Shown piece after piece: positions 38,199 to 47,576 of a DNA stretch of 64,000 nt. The stretch is taken from positions 62,001 through 126,000 of the forward strand of contig NZ_QPGB01000003.1 in NCBI RefSeq assembly GCF_003335215.1, in the 5' to 3' direction. Numbering within the stretch: position 1 is the stretch's first letter; each line of letters starts with the position of its first letter. The notes under the pieces are model-generated. The model had not been told where the DNA came from. It made no database searches and saw nothing but the letters and a program-made list of their open reading frames with translations. Both the position numbers and the translations under genes were made by a program. The DNA is from Parvibium lacunae (GTDB lineage: Bacteria; Pseudomonadota; Gammaproteobacteria; Burkholderiales; Burkholderiaceae_D).

Positions 38199-39343
38199 CG
38201 GAAATACCTTTTTTCCAACCCTAATTTACGCATCAGATTTGCTCCTAAGCCTATCAAGTTACGTTTATTTTTGTAATCACGATATGTTTTTTTGGGCATA
38301 TCAAAAAGCTGTTGTAGCTCAAGAACAGTCAAACCTAATTTATGTGCGACATATTCAAATTCCTGCTTCAAGAAATGCTCATCCATTTCGGGACGAGAAA
38401 TTCGATCTAGTGCCTGATCACGCGTCATTTGCCCAGTCATAATCAAACTAGAAAAATGGGCGCGTCGCTTTTCATAGCCAAATCGGCGAGGAAGCCAATA
38501 GTCTTCATAAAAACGGGTGAAGCGGGATTCATGATGCTTGTGCTGGAAGCGCTGCCATCCAAACAAGCGCTCTAATTCATCCTCCGCATCCTTCTTAACG
38601 TAGGGCACCAAGTTCAGTGGGTGGTGAACCTTCATGCCCAATATTTTTTGATACCAGAGCTTATAAACCAAAATATCAACCAATGGGAAATCATCATTAG
38701 GTTGACCATCGCCACATTGCCTCCAGATGTCGGCAAACAAAGTTTTATCTATACCTAAATAACCACCCCATTCTTCTGGCTCACGGCAACACTCAGTCGA
38801 AAAATTAGAGCCAGTGATGATGTGTTTGATCTTGTATTTTCGCGCAAACTTATACAAGCCAGAGAAAAAAGCAGCATCTTGAACTAAATCTTGGTCAGGA
38901 ATGCCCGCCCGCAAGAAAGCAACTTGCATTCTTTTTACAGCATCCCAATTCACGACATCTGTGTAGAGATCAAGACCCAAGCCATCGACTAACTTTTCAA
39001 TATTCCCTACTGCTTGATCAGTGTTCCAGCCTGCATCCACATGAAACAGGAGAGGGCGAAGTCCCATTTTTTCTTTAGCGACATAGGCAACGTATGAACT
39101 GTCGAGGCCCCCGCTAAGACCAATAATGCAATCAAAATCCCTACCCTGTCCAGCCTCGCGGATGGTATCTGCCATTGCCACCAATTTATTAGCACCGCGA
39201 AAATCTATATGCCAATTAGGTTGAATAAGGTGATTGAAATTATCGCAGTAATCACACACACCCTGATGATCAAATTGGATATTTGGATCAGAAGTATCCA
39301 TAATACAATTGGAGCAGATCCGGTAGGAGATTTGTGAGTTCAT
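38195..39343 (-). CDS. wbuX: N-acetyl sugar amidotransferase (WbuX/LfnA/WbpG type)
   Basis: 382 residues. CSNCIMDTSDP and GVCDYC form a four-Cys cluster; IIGLSGGLDSSYVAYVA is an ATP-pyrophosphatase PP-loop. This family adenylates an acetamido group and replaces oxygen with ammonia to give an acetamidino sugar. Beside fnlABC and with wbuY/wbuZ, the gene set is that of E. coli O145, where wbuX is needed for 2-acetamidino-2,6-dideoxy-L-galactose (L-FucNAm). Target assigned by context. Confidence 0.92.
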   Translation of the reverse strand: MNSQISYRICSNCIMDTSDPNIQFDHQGVCDYCDNFNHLIQPNWHIDFRGANKLVAMADTIREAGQGRDFDCIIGLSGGLDSSYVAYVAKEKMGLRPLLFHVDAGWNTDQAVGNIEKLVDGLGLDLYTDVVNWDAVKRMQVAFLRAGIPDQDLVQDAAFFSGLYKFARKYKIKHIITGSNFSTECCREPEEWGGYLGIDKTLFADIWRQCGDGQPNDDFPLVDILVYKLWYQKILGMKVHHPLNLVPYVKKDAEDELERLFGWQRFQHKHHESRFTRFYEDYWLPRRFGYEKRRAHFSSLIMTGQMTRDQALDRISRPEMDEHFLKQEFEYVAHKLGLTVLELQQLFDMPKKTYRDYKNKRNLIGLGANLMRKLGLEKRYFR

Positions 39344-39379
39344 TTATGTAGCAATCAAGAATTAAAATTTAAAGCAATA

Positions 39380-40522
39380 TCATTTATCAATATGCATGAG
39401 TAGCTTTAGTATCTCTTCATAAGCTTGTGCAACGCCCCCAGCGCGAGCAATTGAAACTGTCTGCATATTATTTTGAAGATAATCAAACTCCATAAATGAA
39501 TTATAACTAACGAATATTAAACAAGCAGGATTGATTTCTGCCTCTACTGATAAATCAGCAAGCGCTAAAAGTTGATTTTTTCGCTCATCATAGGTATGCG
39601 CAGGGTGGAGCTTGATTATTATTGGAATTCGGATGTTATTCCTGATTATTTTTATCAGCTCAATCTCGTGCTCAATTGCGGGAAATGATGAGGCTAGGAA
39701 TAAAGCTTCTTTAGAAATAGGGGTTTTAGTTATTTCTATTTTTGGTGAATAAAGCTGACTCTCTGTCAGCGTGTAAATACGCTGAAACTGTTTCAAAAAA
39801 CTTTTATCTCTTAAATATATCTTAGATACATTCCCATACTTATTGGGGAAATGAATCCCATCATCTAAAAAACCATGCTGGACAATACGAAAATCTTTTG
39901 CCAAGTGTGAAAGTATATAGCTCCAACGTTGATAATGATCATCAGTCAGTACTATATCTGAACCACATGAAATGTCATACCCAATCAATAGAAGTAAAAA
40001 TGAGTCTCTTGCATGCAATACCATGTCTCGTTTCTGTTTATTTTTTTTTGAGAAAATTGCTCTAATAAAAATTAAGTGTGCAAATAAGCTTCTCAAGACA
40101 AATAATAGACCAAGCCGCCTTCCGAGTTTAAATACCGACATCGGCTGTATTAGTTGCTCTAATCTTGAAAATTGAGGCTCTTGCGCTATCGCTAATCGAA
40201 TAAGTTCTCTATTCTGTAAAGTGGTAGGAAGCAACCGAATACTTTCAGTTGAAGTTTGGTGAAAGAAAACGGAACCAATAATTGCTACGCACCACTGAAT
40301 AGGAAAGAGAAATATAATCAGCCAAGGAGCAATTTTAATCATTAGAGGATAGATTAGTGAGTATCGCTTTCTGAGAGCGATTTGCTTCATAATTTTGTAG
40401 TTTGGCAAACCATCTGTAATTTCAGAACCACTTACTTTTTTTCGGTATGCAACATCGATTGCAATCTCATTCTCGAGTGCACAAAAAATCAAATTAGCAG
40501 CAAATTTGTTTGATAAGGCCAT
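39380..40522 (-). CDS. Candidate glycosyltransferase with DDG and HP motifs (possible nonulosonate transferase)
   Basis: 380 residues from the ATG at 40522, which lies just beyond the wzy stop; longer readings overlap wzy. I do not recognise a named family with certainty. VQHGFLDDGIHF carries DDG at 220-222, IIIKLHPAH carries HP at 306-307, and FVSYNSF (338-343) follows: the same order of D/E-D/E-G, HP and Ser-rich motifs seen in bacterial sialyl- and polysialyltransferases (GT38, GT52, GT80). A hydrophobic patch at 61-84 may bind the membrane. It is the last gene before wbuX and directly after wzy in a cluster that makes a CMP-nonulosonate but has no other candidate transferase. The QHG motif also occurs in CDP-glycerol-type and other surface-carbohydrate proteins. 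Confidence 0.6.
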   Translation of the reverse strand: MALSNKFAANLIFCALENEIAIDVAYRKKVSGSEITDGLPNYKIMKQIALRKRYSLIYPLMIKIAPWLIIFLFPIQWCVAIIGSVFFHQTSTESIRLLPTTLQNRELIRLAIAQEPQFSRLEQLIQPMSVFKLGRRLGLLFVLRSLFAHLIFIRAIFSKKNKQKRDMVLHARDSFLLLLIGYDISCGSDIVLTDDHYQRWSYILSHLAKDFRIVQHGFLDDGIHFPNKYGNVSKIYLRDKSFLKQFQRIYTLTESQLYSPKIEITKTPISKEALFLASSFPAIEHEIELIKIIRNNIRIPIIIKLHPAHTYDERKNQLLALADLSVEAEINPACLIFVSYNSFMEFDYLQNNMQTVSIARAGGVAQAYEEILKLLMHIDK

Positions 40523-40547
40523 TTGGTTTCGATTGATACCTGCGAAG

Positions 40548-41912
40548 CTATTCAGCATTAGCCAAAGATGCATTATGCCTAACACGTGCATGTTTAATTG
40601 TATATTTACACACAAAATATATGACCAGATATTGACCAATATATATTGGTGTCTCCCATGGAATCAGTGTTCCACGTAATGTACTGAAAATTCGTTGAAA
40701 TTCCATTACGTATATTAAAAGAAACCAATAATTTCTTTCAATAATAGCCAGTCTATATATCCAACCCAGAAACCCTGCATAGATTAGTAATGGGATCCAT
40801 GACAAATATATGCCAAAATAATTTAAATAAAGCTCCGTCTCAATAGGCCACTGTTGTGTTGCCTTTTCATTATCCCACTGTTCTGGAAAGTACTCCTTTG
40901 TCAGCATGACACTGATATCGAAACTCGCGTCCGATGATACTTGACCAAGGATCTGTAAAGGCTTAACAAAAACTTGCCAAACTGTTTGGAATAAACCAGG
41001 TTCACGACTAGTAACAATATAATCATGTAATTGGTAAGCATTAAAATAGCCGATAAGCATTTCGAGAAAATATGGCGCCGATGCATAAAAGAATTCAGTT
41101 CTAAACAAAGTACCAAGATAGAGCAATAGAAAAAAAATGGTCGCGAATAAAATTACTGTACTTAGCCGGAACTTCATTACTAGCAAGTAAGGTGAAAAAT
41201 AAACTATCAGAAGGAATATGAATCTACTTTTTATGCCGCCAATGATTGATAAAAATATACATAAAATTATTGCTTTAAAAACCAATAGCAGTTTTCTATC
41301 TGAAAGAATGGTTTGCATACCTAGCAAGAATACTGCAATGTTTCCAAGTACAATAATTATCACATTTAAGAGTCCATGACCTTCTCGCTTTGCAAGGTAG
41401 GTATAACTATAGTTATTTATCCATTCACCAACTCCTGCTGTGGACTCCATAAAAGCAAACACAAGAGCAATACAGGTTATATATAGTAGATTTGTATAAT
41501 TCGAGCGAATTGATACCTCATGAATTTCAATAGGTTTAATGAAAAATCGATTGCTACAAAAATAACGTAGTCCAAAGAATAGAACTAGAAAAGTGAACTC
41601 AACTTGAAGGAGTAGGTATAAAGACATTTCCTTCCAAAATACTATTTGCCCCCATGGCAAGACATACTCCCACTCAATTAATGACAGAATTAGTGTTAGC
41701 GTGCTCGATAGAATTACATATAGCCCATATGATGCAAAGACCATATTATTTGGATGAAATATGTATTGCGGCCTAAAAAGCAAATAAGTTATCAGTATGA
41801 TGATTGATAGATATGCACAACCCCAAGGCATGTTCAACATCATTAAGGTCAATAAAAGGGTAATTGGGATATAACCAAATATTTTCCAATCACCCATTAA
41901 ATTGCTTTTCAC
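40548..41912 (-). CDS. wzy: O-antigen polymerase (Wzy-like)
   Basis: 454 residues with about 11-12 hydrophobic helices and a large periplasmic loop (about 255-330), the profile of Wzy polymerases; sequence identity is low as usual for the family. The GTG at 41912 overlaps the wzx TGA (GTGA) and has an AGAGGGG ribosome site, so the start is well supported. It would join repeat units at the periplasmic face. AT-rich base composition. Only such gene recognised in the window. Confidence 0.75.
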   Translation of the reverse strand: MKSNLMGDWKIFGYIPITLLLTLMMLNMPWGCAYLSIIILITYLLFRPQYIFHPNNMVFASYGLYVILSSTLTLILSLIEWEYVLPWGQIVFWKEMSLYLLLQVEFTFLVLFFGLRYFCSNRFFIKPIEIHEVSIRSNYTNLLYITCIALVFAFMESTAGVGEWINNYSYTYLAKREGHGLLNVIIIVLGNIAVFLLGMQTILSDRKLLLVFKAIILCIFLSIIGGIKSRFIFLLIVYFSPYLLVMKFRLSTVILFATIFFLLLYLGTLFRTEFFYASAPYFLEMLIGYFNAYQLHDYIVTSREPGLFQTVWQVFVKPLQILGQVSSDASFDISVMLTKEYFPEQWDNEKATQQWPIETELYLNYFGIYLSWIPLLIYAGFLGWIYRLAIIERNYWFLLIYVMEFQRIFSTLRGTLIPWETPIYIGQYLVIYFVCKYTIKHARVRHNASLANAE

Positions 41913-43351
41913 GAGGCCCCTCTTGTTAGCAATGATTTAATCGAATGCCTATGTGGCCAGATGCAAATGAATAGAAACAAAGATTTTAATAAGTAGCCTA
42001 AATTGTTAGATTGACCATGAGAGAGGGGTATTAATACAGCCAACAGTAAAATCCACATAACTTCACGTGCCAATCCTATCCGCAGATTAGTCACATGATT
42101 AACGATAAGCACACACAACAAAGACATCATTAGATAAGTAGCCAGAGATACAACTGCAGCAATCTGATAGCCAAATTTAGGTAGTAGCCAAAGATTGGTT
42201 GATATTCCAAAGATCGCTCCAAAAATAGCAATCCCTGAAATTAAAATAGTTCTATGTTCGTATGCCAAGACTCTTATCCAACATTGAAAAATCACTGAAC
42301 ATAATCCCCCAAGAGCAACCAAAGGTATCAGATAAAATCCCGCTCTATACTTCGGTGGCAATATCAGTTTGGCCAAATCGGGGCCCCAAATCACCAGAAA
42401 TGCGGCTGCCGCGACGCAACAGTTAAACAATATATCGCTGTCTTGTTTTAACTTTTCAAAATCATTTTTATTAAGGGCATCGAAAAAGGCAGGCGTATAT
42501 GCGTTTAAGGCAGCACCAGCGGCCATCATTAACAAAGCGCCAAAGTTATAAGCTAAACTGTAATAACCAGTGATTTCACTCCCATAATATTTGTTCAGTA
42601 AAACCCGATCAAACTGTGATAGCAGAGTTAGAGAAAGCATGTATGGGATCAGTGGAACCGCATACCTTGCCATGTATATAAAATTTGAAAAACTCATTTT
42701 CCAAACAATGCGCCTCCGCAAGAAATATCCTGTGTATATGCAAAGGCCAAGACTAGCTATCGACTCGGCAATGAGGATAGCCATATACTTTTCTGTTGAA
42801 AGTACCGATAGAAAATAGATGCAGAAAATAAAGCTAAATATAGCTTTGATCGTTATGGCGATGAGAAGTAAGGAACTACGTTGATCGCGAATCATTAGCT
42901 GCGTCAACAGTGATTCAGCAAGCATGCCCATAACTCCCACAATCATCAAAACAATAGCTTTAAGCGGTAAATCTAATAGACTACTCACACGGGCTGAATT
43001 AAAAAATATGACGACTATTCCTAAAAAAAAGACCAGCCCAACTGCTAATATAGTGCTTGCTAAAAAAGGCCCCTCAGATGCCCCTGGCTCATAAATATAT
43101 CGCCCAACTGATACATGTAGGTTAAACGACAGTATCAGCACAAAAATCCATAAATATGATTGTGTTAAATTGAGTACACCATAATCACTGACATTCATAA
43201 AACGACTGTATATGAAGATTGATGCCAGTGGAATGAGCTTACTTACCACTGCAACTCCCAGCTGATTCAGGAGCTCCAGACCTCGACTTGAGATCCGGCT
43301 CTCCGATGAAGAGTTTTGATCCGGACCTTTACCTTCTGATTTATAAATCAA
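41909..43351 (-). CDS. wzx: Wzx-like polysaccharide flippase (oligosaccharide flippase family)
   Basis: 480 residues, about 12-14 membrane helices. SKLIPLASIFIYSRFMNVSDYGVLNLTQSYLWIF and the C-terminal LFCVCI-type pattern fit the polysaccharide-biosynthesis flippases (PST family). The reading frame starts at a TTG (43351); no ATG precedes the first helix. It is coupled to wzy by a GTGA overlap, so it most likely belongs with this polymerase. Second flippase of the window. Confidence 0.85.
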   Translation of the reverse strand: MIYKSEGKGPDQNSSSESRISSRGLELLNQLGVAVVSKLIPLASIFIYSRFMNVSDYGVLNLTQSYLWIFVLILSFNLHVSVGRYIYEPGASEGPFLASTILAVGLVFFLGIVVIFFNSARVSSLLDLPLKAIVLMIVGVMGMLAESLLTQLMIRDQRSSLLLIAITIKAIFSFIFCIYFLSVLSTEKYMAILIAESIASLGLCIYTGYFLRRRIVWKMSFSNFIYMARYAVPLIPYMLSLTLLSQFDRVLLNKYYGSEITGYYSLAYNFGALLMMAAGAALNAYTPAFFDALNKNDFEKLKQDSDILFNCCVAAAAFLVIWGPDLAKLILPPKYRAGFYLIPLVALGGLCSVIFQCWIRVLAYEHRTILISGIAIFGAIFGISTNLWLLPKFGYQIAAVVSLATYLMMSLLCVLIVNHVTNLRIGLAREVMWILLLAVLIPLSHGQSNNLGYLLKSLFLFICIWPHRHSIKSLLTRGAS

Positions 43352-43403
43352 TTAAATCTCTGTATTAGGTTATAGAGGACAAAGAAGTTTTATCTATTTG
43401 TAT

Positions 43404-44081
43404 TCATGTATTGACATTGAAATCATCTATATCAGATATCTTTATCAAATCTCTCAGCCTATTAAATAATTTTTGATGTCCATTAATATTTAAATGATGA
43501 AAGTCAGACATTATTTCGTTTTCTGTGAAGTCGTCTGTGCTGATGTATTTGTGTTTTCTCAACTCGTGATTAAATCTCTGTATATTTTCCGTAATTCCAT
43601 TTACGTTGCTCTCATAGTTTGCACTAGCTGGAAGTATGCCAACCCAATGTATGTTCCGATACATTGATTCAAATTTTTCAATGTACTCAACATAGGTTGT
43701 AAGAGATGTATAGGTGATTTTCCTGAATTGCCTCAAATTTTTCGCATAGCGCTTGATAAGTCTGCCGAGTAAAGATCCAATAATTGGCAATCTAGAAATA
43801 ATTTGTTGTTCAATGACTGTTGTAGTGCGTGGGGCGCAGTCTACGATTCCACATTGCATAATCACAAGGGCAGGGCTTATAGTATGGTGGAAATAACTTG
43901 TATGGTTATACAATTCCGTTATTGTTCCACCGCCCCTGCCCAAATGAATAAAATCATAATTTGGAAATTCCCTTTTTAGTTGAGCAATATATGTATCTTC
44001 GTAGCAAACTAATTCTGGTTCTAGCCGCGGGAAAGCTAGTGAATCGGTAATTAGTAAGATATAGGGCAAATTTACTTTCAT
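43404..44081 (-). CDS. SGNH/GDSL-like hydrolase or acyl-esterase
   Basis: 225 residues. LLITDSLAFPR resembles block I (GDS/S), GRGGGTI supplies a Gly-rich block II, MQCGIVDC is close to the block III GxND, and SDFHHLNINGH provides the Asp-x-x-His block V. Such proteins in O-antigen loci add or remove acyl groups on sugars, but no specific role can be read here. No signal peptide is evident. It lies between two Gfo/Idh-type genes and wzx. Confidence 0.6.
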   Translation of the reverse strand: MKVNLPYILLITDSLAFPRLEPELVCYEDTYIAQLKREFPNYDFIHLGRGGGTITELYNHTSYFHHTISPALVIMQCGIVDCAPRTTTVIEQQIISRLPIIGSLLGRLIKRYAKNLRQFRKITYTSLTTYVEYIEKFESMYRNIHWVGILPASANYESNVNGITENIQRFNHELRKHKYISTDDFTENEIMSDFHHLNINGHQKLFNRLRDLIKISDIDDFNVNT

Positions 44082-44093
44082 TAATTAATATTT

Positions 44094-45056
44094 TTACATG
44101 CTTACGTAGCCAGCAATTTTTTCATAAATTGGCCAATTGATTAGTTGGTCGTTAATTGTACATAAACCACCAGGTGTAGAATCATTCAAAAAACAATCTA
44201 CTTGCTTGTACAATCCGGGCTTGAAATTTTTATCATATTTATCATCAATCACTACTTGATCAATGCTCACGGAGCCTCGTCTCATAACTTGCAAGGTCTC
44301 CATTGGACGAAAAATAAAGCGCCTGTGGCGACTTAAAACTTCTAAGCTCCACCTACCTGGCGCATCCCAGTTCGCCTGATAAGAGAAAAGCACTCCGCGA
44401 TCTGTCTTACCAGCCCCTGAAAAAATAGATGCGCTAGGATGCCAGCACAAACTAGTACCGGCAGTGACAGCATTTAGTTCAGTAGGAGTACCCCCCAAAT
44501 AAAATGCCAAATCAATAACATGCGTGGAATTCGCTAACACCCATGCTTCTTTCACTCCTGGTGCTTTGCTTATGCTTTCAATTACATGCCCCCACTCTGT
44601 GAACTCAAAGTGCATTGATTGAATACCACCATCTTCCTCAATCATTTGATTCGCAGCCATAACCGCAGCATACATTCTACGGTTGTAAGCAATGTAGATA
44701 TCTGCACCTAATGACTGAGCCCGTTGCTGAAGTGCCGATAGTTCTGTGTATGATAAAGCGCCAGGTTTTTCAAGTAATATTTTTTTAACTCCGAAATTTA
44801 GAAGTTGTGCAGCTACCGATGCAAGCACTTCAACCCCGACGGCAACAATCGCCGCATCAGGTAATGCGGGCTTTGCTATTAGAAAATTATCCAAACCTCC
44901 GGCAATTACTGGAACGCCATAAGTTTCTTGCATATGGCTTGCCGACTTAGCCCCTCTACCGACTACTGTTATATGAGCGCCAACTTCAATAAGGACCTTA
45001 ACATAATCAAGTGCCATAGGACCGGCACCAACGACCCAAACATTTAATGAACGCAT
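44094..45056 (-). CDS. Gfo/Idh/MocA family oxidoreductase
   Basis: 320 residues. VWVVGAGPMALDYVKVL binds NAD(P); ILLEKPGALSYTEL holds the EKP catalytic loop, and YIAYNRRMYAAV follows. The C-terminal domain includes NSTHVIDLAFYLGG with a His used for catalysis. Sugar-nucleotide dehydrogenase or reductase is expected; the substrate is unknown. Located 10 bp after a second family member. Confidence 0.85.
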   Translation of the reverse strand: MRSLNVWVVGAGPMALDYVKVLIEVGAHITVVGRGAKSASHMQETYGVPVIAGGLDNFLIAKPALPDAAIVAVGVEVLASVAAQLLNFGVKKILLEKPGALSYTELSALQQRAQSLGADIYIAYNRRMYAAVMAANQMIEEDGGIQSMHFEFTEWGHVIESISKAPGVKEAWVLANSTHVIDLAFYLGGTPTELNAVTAGTSLCWHPSASIFSGAGKTDRGVLFSYQANWDAPGRWSLEVLSRHRRFIFRPMETLQVMRRGSVSIDQVVIDDKYDKNFKPGLYKQVDCFLNDSTPGGLCTINDQLINWPIYEKIAGYVSM

Positions 45057-45065
45057 AATTTGAAT

Positions 45066-46043
45066 TTAAGTTATTGGACAAAAATCGGGATCATTACCGA
45101 GTAGTTTGCTTGAATGTTTACCCAGGCAACGGATTAAGGGTAGGTGGTATGCAACTGAATCTGTGAAACTCGCAAGCTCGGACTCACCATTAATCAATAT
45201 ATTTTTTGCAATCAGTGTGCTTTGGTCGCTAACGAGAGGATTCCTAAATGCCTCACTAGTCCAACTACTGGTTGAATCGTCGATATTAAAGAATGCCTGC
45301 CCACTCCGTTCGTCTATAAGGCACGTACGCTTTTCTGACCTCAATGTAATTAACAGCTTTGAATTGGAAGAGGCGAGAGAAGTCAGATCAAATAGGGTGC
45401 CGCCAGATTTACCGCGTAAAGACCCTGTAAATTCATAAAAGCCTTCTCTCTTGCTTGCGGTGATATGTGTATCAAGACTCATGGTACATAAATCGGAAGG
45501 TGGTTTACCCGTGAAAAAAGCCAGAAGGTCTATAAAATGAATACTATTACAGCCCAACCCCCAATTTCCTCCATACACTTGGAAATGATGGATCGGATCT
45601 TCTTTAAAGAAACTATGAACTTTCTTGTAAATAGGAAAAAGTCGTCGGGGACAATTGACCCATATCTTTAAATCTTTTTTCTCCTTAAAAAGCATGGAAG
45701 CGACCTGGTAGTCATCTGAATGCTGAAAAAGTACTTTTTCTAGCAATAAATTCTTTACATCCACGAGATTTAATAAATCTTTTATAACTTTTAGACGAAC
45801 ATCTGCAGAGGTGGATATCACTGCGTAATCAATAATTTTTGGTAAATCATTAATTGATCTCAGATAAGTGACTTTCTTATCTATCTCAGGAATATCTATC
45901 TCGTTCAATCTATTCTTAGTAGTTACTAGAGAACTCTCGGAAGGATCCACAACGAAATATTGACAATCAAGTTCCAGACGGGCTAGACCTTGTAAATGCC
46001 TACTGCCCAGCTGCCCTGCGCCTATAACAGCGATTTGATACAT
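45066..46043 (-). CDS. Gfo/Idh/MocA-like oxidoreductase, divergent
   Basis: 325 residues. AVIGAGQLGSRHLQGLARL is a Rossmann loop and LLLEKVLFQHSDD takes the place of the EKP loop, with Pro replaced by Val. NCPRRLFPIYKKV, then NSIHFIDLLAFFTG, fit the C-terminal domain and keep a His. The altered EKP motif makes activity less certain than for its neighbours. Ends in a short tail; no partner was recognised. Confidence 0.8.
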   Translation of the reverse strand: MYQIAVIGAGQLGSRHLQGLARLELDCQYFVVDPSESSLVTTKNRLNEIDIPEIDKKVTYLRSINDLPKIIDYAVISTSADVRLKVIKDLLNLVDVKNLLLEKVLFQHSDDYQVASMLFKEKKDLKIWVNCPRRLFPIYKKVHSFFKEDPIHHFQVYGGNWGLGCNSIHFIDLLAFFTGKPPSDLCTMSLDTHITASKREGFYEFTGSLRGKSGGTLFDLTSLASSNSKLLITLRSEKRTCLIDERSGQAFFNIDDSTSSWTSEAFRNPLVSDQSTLIAKNILINGESELASFTDSVAYHLPLIRCLGKHSSKLLGNDPDFCPIT

Positions 46044-46068
46044 ATTTGATGATCAGGAAATATATGGG

Positions 46069-46860
46069 TTAGAGAGAAAAGCCATCGTCAACTACAATAT
46101 TCTGGCCAGTTAAATACAGTGATGCATCTGACAATAAAAACAGTAAGGTCCCAACCAAATCACTTCTGTCTAACATCCCTTTATTGCTACAGTAATTTCG
46201 GTAATTTTTCAAAAATGTCTCAGGCTGATGGTTGAAAATTCCGCCAGGACTTATTGCATTAATACGGATATTTGTACCTTTTAAATATTGAGCAAAATAT
46301 TTAGTCAGGTGGATAATTCCAGCCTTTGTTGCAGCATATTCAACGGGCATTGTCATATTCGTATCTTGATATATATCGAATCTTGGGGCCATAATCCCAT
46401 AAATAGAGGACAAATTAACTATATTTCCGAACCCTTGTGATTTGAAATACTGAGCGAACTGCTGCATAATCAGGAAATATCCCCCAGCATGAACACCTAG
46501 GTTGTAGCAAAAATCTTCATAGGTGACATCTTCAACACGGCGACCGTAGTTACTATTACGAGGATATGCGTTATTTACAACTGCGTGTATAACACCATAT
46601 TGCTCGTGCACATATTCAATCAGCCTCAGAACCGACTGCTTACAGGTAATATCTATTTCTGCCGCAATAGCCCCATTTGGGTACGAGGTACAAATTTCTT
46701 CAGCAACTTGTTGCGCTGTCAGTATATCTCTATCTGCGACAATGACTAAACCCTCTGCCGCAGCTACAGCAGAAGAGAAAGTTCGCCCTAAAAGACCAGA
46801 CCCACCTGTAACTACGACAATTTTTTTATCCAATGAGAATTTTTTTGAAACGTTACTCAT
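46069..46860 (-). CDS. ptmA: SDR family oxidoreductase, PtmA-like
   Basis: 263 residues from the ATG at 46860, which has a GAGAT upstream; a TTG at 46872 is an alternative. VVVTGGSGLLGRTFSSAVA binds NAD(P), VNNAYPRN is the NNAG-like motif, NLSSIYG gives the Ser and YAATKAGIIHL gives Tyr-x3-Lys. ISPGGI follows. The pattern and its place between legF and the two oxidoreductases match PtmA of Campylobacter, used in the GDP-sugar branch of legionaminic acid synthesis. Confidence 0.85.
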   Translation of the reverse strand: MSNVSKKFSLDKKIVVVTGGSGLLGRTFSSAVAAAEGLVIVADRDILTAQQVAEEICTSYPNGAIAAEIDITCKQSVLRLIEYVHEQYGVIHAVVNNAYPRNSNYGRRVEDVTYEDFCYNLGVHAGGYFLIMQQFAQYFKSQGFGNIVNLSSIYGIMAPRFDIYQDTNMTMPVEYAATKAGIIHLTKYFAQYLKGTNIRINAISPGGIFNHQPETFLKNYRNYCSNKGMLDRSDLVGTLLFLLSDASLYLTGQNIVVDDGFSL

Positions 46861-46868
46861 CGCTGATC

Positions 46869-47576
46869 TCAATCAAAGTGCAAAGCGTTTTGCTTCATTA
46901 GAAGCTCAACAAGTAAGAAATCTATTTCAGAGTCGATATCGATTGATCGCTCTTCGGGCATCAGGTACATTTTTGTGCTCGGATTAAAAATACCTTTATC
47001 TGAGAAAAGTGTATCGCGTTTCCATACATAAATAGATGCATTCATGTCGTAACATGCGGGTGCATCCTGCCGTCTGACAACTGGATGATCCAAGGTCTTA
47101 CTTAGTCTTGGTATACCGTCCTCCGACAATTCGATCATATTAAAGTATGGCGATCTACGGGATGGCATGGCGGTAATGATATTGAGTGCATCTGTACTCT
47201 CTAATAGGCGCACAGCTTGCTTTACATCATCTACAGAACGTAGAGGAGATGTAGCGTCAAGATCAACGCATGTATCAAATAAAGTTCCAGATAAACTTTC
47301 TACCTCGGTGACGCAATGTCTAATTACAGGTAATTTCGCTGCATTATCTGTGGCTAGTTCTTTGGGCCGGGAAATTAAGATATCAGCTCCATATTGCTTA
47401 GCAATTTCTAAAATAGTATCGGAGTCACTACTAACTGCGATTAAGTCAAATAATTCTGATGATTTTGCTTGCTCAAGGCTGTAGGCAATTAAAGGCTTAC
47501 CTAAGAGAGGTCTAATATTCTTTCCTTTAACACCTTTCGACCCGCCTCTGGCACAAATAGTACAAACTCGCTTCAT
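46869..47576 (-). CDS. legF: CMP-legionaminic/acylneuraminate cytidylyltransferase
   Basis: 235 residues from the ATG at 47576 (ATGA overlap with the ptmF stop). RVCTICARGGSKGVKGKNIRPL is the CTP-binding loop, VSSDSDTIL, DLDATSPLRS and NASIYVWKRD are NeuA/LegF hallmarks. It activates a nonulosonic acid as CMP-sugar in the cytoplasm. Context (LegB/C/G/I) indicates legionaminic acid rather than Neu5Ac. Confidence 0.92.
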   Translation of the reverse strand: MKRVCTICARGGSKGVKGKNIRPLLGKPLIAYSLEQAKSSELFDLIAVSSDSDTILEIAKQYGADILISRPKELATDNAAKLPVIRHCVTEVESLSGTLFDTCVDLDATSPLRSVDDVKQAVRLLESTDALNIITAMPSRRSPYFNMIELSEDGIPRLSKTLDHPVVRRQDAPACYDMNASIYVWKRDTLFSDKGIFNPSTKMYLMPEERSIDIDSEIDFLLVELLMKQNALHFD

